Shown piece by piece: positions 1 to 7,200 of a stretch of DNA of 14,187 nt. Source of the DNA: an uncultured Opitutia bacterium (GTDB lineage Bacteria; Verrucomicrobiota; Verrucomicrobiia; Opitutales; UBA953); assembly GCA_903921665.1 (NCBI GenBank), contig CAIXQT010000276.1, forward strand, positions 1-14,187, in the 5' to 3' direction. Each line of letters starts with the position of its first letter. Within the stretch, counting starts at the first letter, position 1. The translations under genes and the position numbers were made by a program. The notes under the pieces were generated by a model, which saw only the letters and a program-made list of their open reading frames with translations, had not been told where the DNA came from and ran no database searches.

Positions 1-1
1 A

Positions 2-46
2 TGTTTTTCAAGCACCTATGAATCTGGTAAGGTGTTCTCCCGATGA
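2..46 (+). CDS. Possible C-terminal tail of an upstream gene (partial)
   Basis: The reading frame beginning at base 2 is open from the window edge and encodes CFSSTYESGKVFSR before a TGA at 44-46. That stop overlaps the ATG of the next gene as ATGA, the classic junction of translationally coupled genes. The short tail (Tyr-Glu-Ser-Gly-Lys-Val) is reminiscent of the ends of Gfo/Idh/MocA sugar oxidoreductases, but 14 residues are too few to assign a family. What is seen is only an open frame and the overlap; that it is a gene is inferred. Confidence 0.35.
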   Translation, partial: CFSSTYESGKVFSR

Positions 47-1161
47 AGCCGCTGATCGATCGCCCCGAGGACCTGCAGCCGACGACCCCTTGGTCCGCGA
101 CCAAATGGGCCTGGACGGCGGAGGAAGCCCTCGTCGACCATCGCACCAAGGCCCGCCTTTGCTCGGCAGTGCTCCTGCCCTTCCGGGACGGCCAGCCCGA
201 CTGGAAGAGCTTCGTTTCCGAGATCCGCTGGCAGAAGGCCGCGGCCGACCATTACGGCGTCGAACTCGTACCCGTGCTCAACGCCGACACTGGCTACATC
301 TTCGACCTCGACGACCGGATGTACGCCGAGGTGCTCCGCCAGTTCCGCCTGGCCTTCCCGGAACTGCGTTTCATCGCCGGCATCACCGCGCGCGGCGCGC
401 AGGACGACACCACCTTCAAGCCCGAGCGCTACCGCGGGCTGCTGGACCTCGTCCAGGCGCACGACAACTGCGAGGTGATGATCATGACCTCGAAGGGGCT
501 GAACACGCTCGACCCCGAACGTCGCCGCGACGGCTACTACCAGATCGCCGAATGGCTCATCCGCCCCGGCATCGTGCACGCGCTCGAGCCCGCCTTCGTG
601 CCGTGGGCCACGCCCTACGAACCCTGGCTCCTGCACCAGCTCGCCATCCATCCCAAGTTCGTGGGCGGCAAGGTCAGCACGCTCGACGAACCGCACTTCC
701 TCTACTGGGCCGCGATGTGCAAGGACCTGAAGCTCGATTTCACCCCGCATAGCGGCGACGACTACGGCATCGCCACCGCGATCAAGACCGGCCTCCCCCT
801 CCTCATCGGCGCCGCCAGCAGCGCGGCCCCGCAGATCTGCGCCGCGAAGGACATGTGGCTCGAAGACGGCGCCCCGGGGAAGAAGTTCGCCACCGGCACC
901 GGCCGTTTCGACACCCGCGTCTATAAGCTCTTCGAAGCCTTCCAGTCGCTCGAGGACCAGGTCTTCCGCCTCGATGCCAAGGGCAGCGCCGCCGCCTACA
1001 AGCATAGCACCGCGCACCTGCTCCACCAGCTCGGCGTCATCGCCTCCCCGGAGCCGCACCCGACCTGCAAGGACGTGCGCGGCGCCGACGAGGCCGCCCG
1101 CATGACCGAAGCCATGGTGCGTACCCGCCGCATCTCCGATCGCCTCGGCATCCCTCGCTGA
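43..1161 (+). CDS. Dihydrodipicolinate synthase (DapA)-family aldolase/lyase
   Basis: This 372-residue protein looks like a divergent class I aldolase of the DapA/N-acetylneuraminate lyase superfamily, a cytosolic TIM barrel that forms or cleaves C-C bonds next to a keto group through a lysine Schiff base. The N-terminal strand region has SAVLLPFRDG (41-50), like the TPF..DG start of DapA proteins. A TG pair at 83-84 sits where DapA has its G-T-T-G-E loop. FVGGKVSTLDEP (206-217) places K210 as the likely Schiff-base lysine. The Tyr of the DapA YNVP motif appears to be replaced, since the matching segment reads AFVP (184-187). The protein is about 80 residues longer than typical DapA (around 290), so true lysine biosynthesis is unlikely. 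The ATG is preceded by AAGGTG at 29-34, a reasonable ribosome binding site, and overlaps the upstream stop. The next gene follows after 8 bases, so the two probably act in one catabolic pathway. The substrate is unknown. Confidence 0.8.
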   Translation: MKPLIDRPEDLQPTTPWSATKWAWTAEEALVDHRTKARLCSAVLLPFRDGQPDWKSFVSEIRWQKAAADHYGVELVPVLNADTGYIFDLDDRMYAEVLRQFRLAFPELRFIAGITARGAQDDTTFKPERYRGLLDLVQAHDNCEVMIMTSKGLNTLDPERRRDGYYQIAEWLIRPGIVHALEPAFVPWATPYEPWLLHQLAIHPKFVGGKVSTLDEPHFLYWAAMCKDLKLDFTPHSGDDYGIATAIKTGLPLLIGAASSAAPQICAAKDMWLEDGAPGKKFATGTGRFDTRVYKLFEAFQSLEDQVFRLDAKGSAAAYKHSTAHLLHQLGVIASPEPHPTCKDVRGADEAARMTEAMVRTRRISDRLGIPR

Positions 1162-1169
1162 ACCTCGCC

Positions 1170-2657
1170 ATGACCACTCCTTTCAAGCTCACCCGCGTCG
1201 CGTCGCTCAAGACCGTCGCCGATTTCCGCGCCCATTGCGCCAGCGTCGGCGCCGACCTGCCCTTGGAGGACACCATCGAAGCCGGGGCCGGCAATCCCCT
1301 CTTGCAGCCGATCACCCTTACGAAGGTCAACGGCAAGACGATCGGCAATCGCATCGCCATCCATCCGATGGAAGGCTGGGACGGCACCACGACCGGCGGC
1401 ATCTCCGAGGAGATGAAGCGACGATGGCAGCGCTTCGGCGCGAGCGGGGCCAAGCTGATCTGCGGCGCAGAGGCCATGGCCGTGCGCGCGGACGGTCGGG
1501 CGAACATGAATCAGCTGATCATCAACGAAGCCAACCAAGCCGGCATCACGGAACTCGTCGGCATCCTCAAGGCGGAACACCTTGCCCGCTGGGGCTCCGT
1601 CGACGACCTGGTCATCGGCTTCCAGCTCACGCACTCCGGCCGCTTCTGCCGCCCGCACGATAAGAAGCGCTGGGAATCCCGCGTCGCCTACCGCCACCCG
1701 ATCCTCGACAAGAAGTTCAACGTCACCTCGCAAGACCAGGTCCTCACCGACGCCGACGTCGAGGAGCTGATCCGCTGCTACGTGCGCGCCGCCCGCGTGG
1801 CCCGCGACTGCGGCGCCGACTTCGTGGACATCAAGCATTGCCACGGCTACCTCCTGCACGAATTCCTCGGAGCGCATACGCGTCCGGGCAAGTTCGGCGG
1901 CTCCTTCGAGAACCGCACCCGCATCCTGCGTGACATCATCGCCGGCATCCGGGCCGACGGCAATGCCATCGACATCGGCGTGCGCCTGAGCCTGTTCGAC
2001 ATGGTACCCTTCCGTCCAGACCCCGCGCTAAGCCAACCCGGCAAACTCGGCCCGGGCATCCCGGAAGAACATGCTGGGCTCCTCCCCTATCGCTACGCGT
2101 TCGGCGTGAACCACGCTAAGCCCACCGAGATCGACCTCACCGAGACCTTCGCCTTCGTGAAGCTCCTCGGCGAACTCGGCGTGAAGGTCCTCAACACCAC
2201 CGCGGGCTCGCCCTATTATAATCCGCACCTCCAGCGCCCCGCCGCCTATCCGCCCAGCGACGGCTACCAGCCCGCGCACGATCCGCTCATCGACGTCGCC
2301 CGGCAGGTCCGCGTCGTCCGCGAGGTCCGTGCACAGACGCCGGCCGGCATGATCGTCGTCAGTTCCGGCCTCAGTTACGTCCAAGAATACCTCCCGCAGC
2401 TCGCTCAGCACATCCTGCGGACCGGCGGCAGCGACGCGATCGGCGTGGGTCGGGCCGTGCTCAGCTATCCGGCCATGCTCGCCGATGCGGCGAAGAACGG
2501 CGCGATGGAGACCAAGTTCATCTGCCGTACGTTCAGCGACTGCACGACCGCTCCGCGCAACGGACTCATCTCCGGCTGCTACCCGCTCGACAAGTATTAC
2601 ACCGCCAAGCCGGAGTTCCAGCAGCTCAAGGACATCAAGAAGAGCGTCGGAGCCTGA
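1170..2657 (+). CDS. NADH:flavin oxidoreductase, Old Yellow Enzyme family
   Basis: The 495-residue product is an FMN-dependent TIM-barrel ene-reductase or demethylase-like enzyme. Visible family motifs are NRIAIHPMEG near the start (60-69), the QLTHSGR segment (152-158), HCHGYLLHEFL (223-233), which supplies the substrate- and flavin-facing residues, RPGKFGGSFENR (238-249), and the phosphate-binding end AIGVGRAVLSYP (423-434). After the barrel is a Cys-containing tail with C452, C458 and C470. The C458-x11-C470 spacing equals the last interval of the 4Fe-4S loop in 2,4-dienoyl-CoA reductase-type members, but one of the four cysteines is missing and there is no following FAD/NAD domain. It starts 8 bases after the DapA-like gene without a clear Shine-Dalgarno, which suggests coupled translation. 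The pairing of a C-C lyase with an ene-reductase suggests breakdown of an unusual carbon compound; this is inference and no substrate can be named. Confidence 0.88.
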   Translation: MTTPFKLTRVASLKTVADFRAHCASVGADLPLEDTIEAGAGNPLLQPITLTKVNGKTIGNRIAIHPMEGWDGTTTGGISEEMKRRWQRFGASGAKLICGAEAMAVRADGRANMNQLIINEANQAGITELVGILKAEHLARWGSVDDLVIGFQLTHSGRFCRPHDKKRWESRVAYRHPILDKKFNVTSQDQVLTDADVEELIRCYVRAARVARDCGADFVDIKHCHGYLLHEFLGAHTRPGKFGGSFENRTRILRDIIAGIRADGNAIDIGVRLSLFDMVPFRPDPALSQPGKLGPGIPEEHAGLLPYRYAFGVNHAKPTEIDLTETFAFVKLLGELGVKVLNTTAGSPYYNPHLQRPAAYPPSDGYQPAHDPLIDVARQVRVVREVRAQTPAGMIVVSSGLSYVQEYLPQLAQHILRTGGSDAIGVGRAVLSYPAMLADAAKNGAMETKFICRTFSDCTTAPRNGLISGCYPLDKYYTAKPEFQQLKDIKKSVGA

Positions 2658-2668
2658 GCAAGCTCAGG
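2653..2668. other. Perfect palindrome spanning two convergent stop codons
   Basis: CCTGAGCAAGCTCAGG is a perfect inverted repeat with 7-base arms around AA, physically a 6-bp stem with a CAAG loop. It contains the TGA of the plus-strand oxidoreductase (2655-2657) and the TGA of the minus-strand methyltransferase (TCA at 2664-2666). No T-run follows on either strand, so it is not a standard intrinsic terminator. It may work as a weak bidirectional terminator or 3' mRNA end stabiliser. Confidence 0.45.
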
Positions 2669-3410
2669 GCTTCTCGAAGATCAGCAGGTGCTGCCACGGC
2701 AGCTCCGGTTTGTTCGTCACGAAACGGAAACCGGCGGCTTCGAATTCCTTGCGGGCCTGCGCTTCGGTCATCTTGTGGTGCGGCTTGATCGGCACGTTTT
2801 CGTCCTCGGCGCGGTATTCCAGAAGGTAGATCCGGCCTTTCGGTTTCAGGGCTGAGCGCAACGAGGCGAGCATCTCCACCGGATGATCGAACTCGTGATA
2901 GGCATCGACCATCAGGGCCGCGTCGATCGAGCTCGGTGGCAGCTTCACATCATCGATCGCGCCCAGGTGCGGCTGGACGTTCTTCACCCCCAGCTTGGCC
3001 GACTCGGTCTTCAGGAAGTCGAGCATCTCCGGCTGGATGTCGACGGCCACGACCTTGCCCTGCGGCAGCTTGCGGGCGATACGGAAAGAGTAGTAGCCTG
3101 AGCCGGCGCCGATATCGGCCAGGACCGCGTCCGGCTTCAGCTCCAGCAAAGCGATGGCCTTCGAAGGTGCTTCCTCTTTCTCGCGATCGGTGCGCTCGAG
3201 CCAGCCGATGCCAGGGTGGCCCATCACCTGCGAGATCTCGCGCCCCATCCAGACCTTGCCGATGCCATCAGGGGAAGGCGTGCAACTTACGTAAGCGGGA
3301 GCCGTAGGGGCGATCGGCGAGGAGATCGCCGCCGGGCGGGTCCAGAGGAACAAGGCGATCGCCCCGCCGACGAGCAGGACCGACGAAAGCAGGGGTTGGC
3401 GCTTCAACAT
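2664..3410 (-). CDS. Membrane-anchored class I SAM-dependent methyltransferase
   Basis: This 248-residue protein has a Rossmann-type methyltransferase core. Motif I is VLADIGAGSGYYS (about 96-108), with D124 in VVAVDIQPEML as the acidic residue expected to hold the ribose of SAM, and the post-motif strand GRIYLLEYR lies near 192-200. Before the core is MGREISQVMGHPGIGWLER (55-73), a block I associate with a group of bacterial methyltransferase-like proteins that carry export signals. The N-terminus MLKRQPLLSSVLLVGGAIAL is a signal peptide or signal anchor, followed by a Pro/Ala-rich linker (26-40). Export is odd because SAM is cytosolic, so the domain may face the cytoplasm or may bind something other than SAM. 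It lies 46 bases downstream of the cysteine-repeat gene on the same strand, and may share its transcript. No good Shine-Dalgarno is seen; GAGG lies only 2 bases from the ATG. The substrate is unknown. Confidence 0.85.
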   Translation of the reverse strand: MLKRQPLLSSVLLVGGAIALFLWTRPAAISSPIAPTAPAYVSCTPSPDGIGKVWMGREISQVMGHPGIGWLERTDREKEEAPSKAIALLELKPDAVLADIGAGSGYYSFRIARKLPQGKVVAVDIQPEMLDFLKTESAKLGVKNVQPHLGAIDDVKLPPSSIDAALMVDAYHEFDHPVEMLASLRSALKPKGRIYLLEYRAEDENVPIKPHHKMTEAQARKEFEAAGFRFVTNKPELPWQHLLIFEKP

Positions 3411-3431
3411 GGCCTCAGCGGGCGAACAGTC

Positions 3432-3453
3432 CGGCGTAGCGCAAGCGATGCCG
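3432..3453. other. Imperfect hairpin between two minus-strand genes
   Basis: The gap between the cysteine-repeat gene and the methyltransferase can fold as an interrupted stem, with outer arms CGGC/GCCG and inner pairs GC/GC around a 4-base loop. It has mismatches and no T-tract. It could be an mRNA processing or stabilising structure separating expression of the two genes, or chance in GC-rich DNA. Confidence 0.2.
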
Positions 3454-3456
3454 CCT

Positions 3457-3672
3457 TCACTTCTTCGGCGACTCGTTGCAGTGGTCGCAGACCTTGCCGG
3501 CCTTGGCGGCCTTCACGCAACAAGGGTGGATGCACTTATCACCCTTCTTCGCGGCCTTGTCACAGCAGCTGCCCTCCTGGTATTTGGGCGCAGCCTTAGG
3601 CGGAGCGGAGGGGGCGGTATTGGCAGCACAGAGGACGACGACGGAGGCAAGCAATAGGGCAAGGTTTCGCAT
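3457..3672 (-). CDS. Small secreted protein with tandem Cys-rich repeat
   Basis: The 71-residue product has a Sec-type signal peptide (Arg2, then a Leu/Val/Ala core at about 4-17) and a short Pro/Ala linker. Its mature part is two tandem 15-residue units: CCDKAAKKGDKCIHP (36-50) and CCVKAAKAGKVCDHC (51-65). Each starts with a Cys pair followed by Lys-Ala-Ala, and each has a further Cys at unit position 12 and a His (H49, H64). The seven mature cysteines plus two histidines suggest binding of a soft metal, or a disulfide-knotted miniprotein outside the cytoplasm. C15 in VVVLC lies inside the signal peptide but lacks the small residue before Cys of a normal lipobox. It sits upstream of the methyltransferase on the same strand and downstream of another small secreted protein, from which a terminator separates it. 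No Shine-Dalgarno is visible. I recognise no characterised family. Confidence 0.72.
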   Translation of the reverse strand: MRNLALLLASVVVLCAANTAPSAPPKAAPKYQEGSCCDKAAKKGDKCIHPCCVKAAKAGKVCDHCNESPKK

Positions 3673-3710
3673 GGGTCAGAATCTTGCGGCCACATGGCGG
3701 CCCACAAGCG

Positions 3711-3742
3711 AAAACAAAAAGGGCCGACTCATGTCGGCCCTT
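3711..3742 (-). terminator. Rho-independent terminator of the 80-residue secreted protein gene
   Basis: Read on the minus strand, arms AAGGGCCGAC and GTCGGCCCTT enclose a 4-base ATGA loop (10-bp perfect stem, 3719-3742). The stem runs into TTTTTGTTTT (the A-rich 3711-3720 of the plus strand). It begins 22 bases beyond the stop of the gene at 3765-4007 and is the only textbook intrinsic terminator in the window. The U-tract lies just 38 bases before the start of the cysteine-repeat gene, which therefore needs its own promoter inside that short space or depends on read-through. Confidence 0.9.
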
Positions 3743-3764
3743 CGGAGGAAGATCAGCGAGGCGA

Positions 3765-4007
3765 TTACTTCTTATTGCAAGTACCAGACTTGGCCTTGGT
3801 CACCGGCACGACCTTGACTACGGGCTTGTTCTTGTCGTCGCACTTATGCTTCACCTCGGGCTTCTTGTTGACCTGAGGGGTGACGACCTTCGGCTTGACG
3901 ACGACCGGCTTGGTCGGAGGCGTCACCACAGTGGTGGTGGTCGTCGTGGAAGCGGCGAAGACGGAGGCCGAGAGGATAAGAGCACCGAACAGAGCGACGG
4001 TTTTCAT
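3765..4007 (-). CDS. Small secreted Lys/Val/Pro-rich protein of unknown function
   Basis: The 80-residue product begins MKTVALFGALILSASVFA, a clear Sec signal peptide with likely cleavage at VFA-AS. The mature part is low-complexity: a Thr run (about 20-26), then Lys/Val/Pro-rich stretches such as KPVVVKPKVV (33-42) and NKPVVKVVPV (60-69). It has two cysteines (C56 and C77) that could form one disulfide. The mature protein is strongly basic, so binding to an anionic surface, polysaccharide or nucleic acid is possible but unproven. A strong terminator follows the gene, so it is transcribed as a unit ending there. Its own start lacks a Shine-Dalgarno, but a 22-codon ORF with a perfect one ends 7 bases upstream and may feed ribosomes to it. 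No characterised family is recognised. Confidence 0.7.
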   Translation of the reverse strand: MKTVALFGALILSASVFAASTTTTTTVVTPPTKPVVVKPKVVTPQVNKKPEVKHKCDDKNKPVVKVVPVTKAKSGTCNKK

Positions 4008-4014
4008 GGTCCAG

Positions 4015-4083
4015 TTAACTTAGCCAGCTCCGGCGTCCTGACAACAGCAGTCTCAGATAACTTAATATCGGTAAAGAGGTCAT
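4015..4083 (-). CDS. Candidate 22-residue leader ORF with strong ribosome binding site
   Basis: On the minus strand AAGGAG stands 5 bases before an ATG that opens 22 codons (beginning MTSLPILSYL, rich in Leu and Ser, ending in TAA). The stop is 7 bases before the ATG of the 80-residue secreted protein, which lacks its own ribosome binding site. The arrangement suggests a leader peptide or a coupling cistron. Its length is short enough that an open frame could be chance; the Shine-Dalgarno and the stop-to-start spacing are the evidence. Confidence 0.4.
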   Translation of the reverse strand: MTSLPILSYLRLLLSGRRSWLS

Positions 4084-4086
4084 ATT

Positions 4087-4105
4087 AACTCCTTTATATG
4101 GAGCT
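4087..4105 (-). promoter_or_regulatory. Hairpin that would mask the leader ORF ribosome binding site
   Basis: Read on the minus strand, AGCTCC-ATATAAA-GGAGTT forms a 6-bp RNA stem (one G-U pair) with a 7-base AU-only loop. The 3' arm holds the GGAG of the Shine-Dalgarno serving the ATG at 4083. If transcription starts upstream of 4105, this could limit translation of the leader ORF and so of the downstream gene. It could equally be read at the DNA level as a CTCC-N7-GGAG inverted repeat near the sigma-54-like site. I found no convincing minus-strand promoter, so the transcript start is unknown. Confidence 0.35.
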
Positions 4106-4147
4106 TTTTGACACTTAATTTACAGCGGGCAAATGAGCCTCGAGTCG

Positions 4148-4164
4148 GCGGCATGATGCTTGCA
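4148..4164 (+). promoter_or_regulatory. Candidate sigma-54 (-24/-12) promoter for protein A gene
   Basis: GGCATGATGCTTGCA (4150-4164) matches the sigma-54 consensus YTGGCACGrNNNTTGCW at 11 of 14 defined positions. The essential GG (4150-4151) and GC (4162-4163) are exactly 12 bases apart. Predicted start of transcription is near 4175, giving a leader of about 42 bases before the ATG at 4217. Sigma-54 control is known for several type IV pilin genes, which suits the pseudopilin-like product. The hexamer GCATGA occurs twice, at 4151 and 4162, 11 bases apart, across the element. Confidence 0.5.
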
Positions 4165-4188
4165 TGAGAAACAATGATGAGGGATAAT
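4160..4188 (+). promoter_or_regulatory. Alternative sigma-70-like promoter overlapping the sigma-54 match
   Basis: TTGCAT (4160-4165), a 17-base spacer and GATAAT (4183-4188) form an acceptable housekeeping promoter, better at -10 than at -35. It shares bases with the sigma-54-like element, so the two are competing readings or overlapping promoters for the gene at 4217. Confidence 0.35.
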
Positions 4189-4216
4189 ACTTATATAGAC
4201 CCCAAGTGGGGCCGAC

Positions 4217-7200
4217 ATGAGGAACCCAAGCAAACCACGCTCCGGCTTCAGCCTCATCCTATCGCTCACGGTGATGGCGATGCTTGTGCTAAGCTTGGTG
4301 GTGATCGCCTCGCTGATCGCCGTGGAGTCGCGCCTGGCCAATCACAGCCACCAGCTCGCCCGCGCCCGGCTCAATGCCGTCGTCTCCCTCAAGCTAGCCC
4401 TAGGCCACCTGCAACAGGAAGCCGGCCCTGACCGTCGCTCGACCGCGCGCGCTGACATCACTCAGCCCGGCGTCGCCGCCGCCTCGCTCCGCAACCCGAT
4501 GTGGACCGGTATCTGGCGCACGGATTTTCCTGACGTCCCCCCGGCCTGGCTCGTCAGCGGCCGACATGACTTCGACCCGACCACCCAATCCGCCGCGGCC
4601 CAATCGGTCACCCTCGGACCTAGCTCAGAGAAAATGGTCGGCTACGATCGGTTCTCCAGCCCCCGGCTGACCGGCGGCGACAACGACCTTGGCGACTACC
4701 CTGCGTCGACCCTTACCCCTTGGCAGACGGACTACGTGCCGCCCGCGGAAAGACTCGTGCCGCTTGTCAGCACCGGCAGCGCCAACAAGGCCGAAGGCGG
4801 CCTATCCGCAACCGGGATGATTATCCCCGCCAAACCGAGCGGCCTTGTCAGCCTACCGAAAATAGACCTTCCTGGCCCGGCCTACGAGGATGTCGCCATC
4901 GGCAGCAACAGCACCGGCAGCTTCGCCTACTGGATCGGCGATGAAGGCGTGAAAGCCAGACTGAACCTGAGCGACACCCGAAAGCAAAACACCGCGAGCG
5001 CCGAGCAATTGATCTCGCTCCGCAGCCCGAATGCGGTCGCTTACGGACTCATCCCCGGACTCGCCACGCTGACCCAGACTGAAGATCTCCAGAAGGTCCA
5101 GCGCACCTCGCACCTCGGACTGCTGAGCGGCTTCACGGCCGCCACCTCAGACTACCCGAACACCGACAAGCGACTCTTCCATGATGTGACCTTCGCGGCC
5201 GCCGGCGTGCTGGCCGACTCCGCCCATGGCGGACTGAAGCGCGACCTCTCAGCTGCGTTCGAACTCAGCGACGAACAGTTCGCCAACAGCGAGTTCGGAC
5301 TAGGTCAGTTCACAGACGCTACGACCAACGCGGGCCCCTTCATCGCCGCCGCGAGCCATAATCTCAACGGATTCGAAAAAGATCCGGTGGCGGTCCTCAA
5401 GGACAACGCCAACAAGAGCTATCTCGCCGCTCCGGTCTTCAATCGAAGCAACGGCCTCGGCGGCACCCTCCGCGGACCGACTTGGTGGGCCCTCCGCGAT
5501 TACCATCGCCTATATAAGCAGATCGGCTGGGGAAGCGACCTGGGCACGTCAGATCGCAGCATCGGCAGCAACCCCACCCTCATCGCGCGATCCTTCTACC
5601 CTAACGTCACGGCCGGCCACCCGGAAGGAAAGCCAGCAACCAACAACGGCATCCGTAACCGCCTCTACGGGTACTCCGATGTCTTCAATGGCGAGGCGCC
5701 TGGCAGCAACCCGAACGCCCCCATCGGGGACTATGACAACGGCAACCTCGTCCCCCGGCCGCTGAATTGCGCGGTCTCTCCCTACGTCAGCCGCGTCCAA
5801 CTCGTTTTCAGCGTCAACAAGGAAGAAGTCGTCACGCGCACGCTCGAGCGCATATGGGACCCGGTCAGGCGTAGGTGGATCTGGGTGGAGTGGACGAGAA
5901 GGAGCGTCACCCTCTGGCTCAACCTCACGCCGGTCGTGTCGATCCACAATCCCTACAATGTGGCCCTGCAGTTCAGACGCATGACCCAGAACGGGGACCA
6001 GTCCGTGGCGATTTCGTTCTCCGACATGTCGAAGTGGAATTTCGTCGTACGTAATTACGCGAGCCCTGCTTCACCGAAAACGATTCCGCTCAGCGAATTC
6101 TTCAACATGCAAGCCGCCGACACGGCGACCGAAGCCGATACCTTCAAGGTCTACCTGCCCAAGGACGTCGTCATCGCTCCCGGAGAAACCCGCGTGTTCT
6201 CCTGTCCGCCCGGCAACGAAAAATGGTCCCAGGCGGTACAGCTCACCAACACCTACTCGTCTACCGGCGGATTCTTCGACGACGCGGCGGACTGGGGCTT
6301 CGGCTCCGCCTCGGTCTTCGACCTTACCAACGCCATCGGCATGCAGATCAATCCGTCGGGCGGCAATTTCCGCATGCGTCACGCGCTTACTTGCTGGCCT
6401 GGCGACGAGCTCAAGAACAACGGGAACACCGTGGATTTCTTCTTCAACAGCAGCGAACAAGCGGAAGTGGTGCATAAGAACATCTCCGACACGACCTTCT
6501 CGAGCCTGAAGCCGGGCGCCTATGGCGCCCCTGCCGGCGAGAAGTTTTTCGCAGACTACTCTTACATCAACGACAAGCTCTACCCTGACGGCAGTCCGGC
6601 CGAGCCATCGATCATCAGCGTGATCGAAATCGCCGCCAAGACCGCCGACAGCACGACGCCCGACCTCGCTTCCGCCGCCACGGCCAGCCCCTTCCCTACC
6701 TATACGCACTCCAACCCCCTCGCCGCCAGCAGCCGCCCCGATGGTGCGGGACGCAACCCGACGTCGGGCTCCGCCCTGACCGGCGCCGCACCGAGCTATG
6801 AGCTCAAGATCCATACGCCGGATTCCTGGGACAACCTGATCGAGCTCGTACCGCGGACGCCAGCGCAGGAACTCGACCCCAACGCGCCGACCATCGCCTA
6901 CAATGGCTATACGCGACACGCCGGAGACGGAATCAAAGCGATCCTGACCGAAGTGCCTTTGGTCCAGCCGACCTCCCTCGCCCAGTACACCCATGCCAAT
7001 TTCGGCGTCCGCGACCAGGCACCGTTGTTCAGCATCGGCAATAGCTTCGCCACGACCTTGGTGCCTGCCGAAAAAGCCTGGCATAATTACTCCGGCTGGA
7101 CCGAATACGACCAAACCTATCTGCTGAACGCAGCGCTGTGGGACGGCTATTTCCTCTCTAGCATCGCTCCGCAGATGACCACGCGAAGCACAGCTCCGCT

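Noticed and set aside
16..1877. Minus-strand open frames of 347 and 293 codons opposite the DapA-like and oxidoreductase genes
   Set aside because: They span the boundary of two clearly recognisable plus-strand genes and show no family motifs.
3625..3640. Lipoprotein reading of the Cys-repeat protein, using C15 in VVVLC
   Set aside because: A lipobox needs Gly, Ala or Ser just before the Cys; here it is Leu. Ordinary signal peptidase cleavage further on is more likely.
4108..4136. TTGACA at 4108 as a -35 box for the protein A gene
   Set aside because: It is a perfect hexamer, but at 16-18 bases downstream there is only AAATGA-like sequence, not a usable -10 box.
6071..7114. A 347-codon minus-strand frame inside the protein A gene
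   Set aside because: Protein A shows family landmarks before and after this stretch in one unbroken frame; the antisense product is Gly/Arg/Val-rich shadow sequence.
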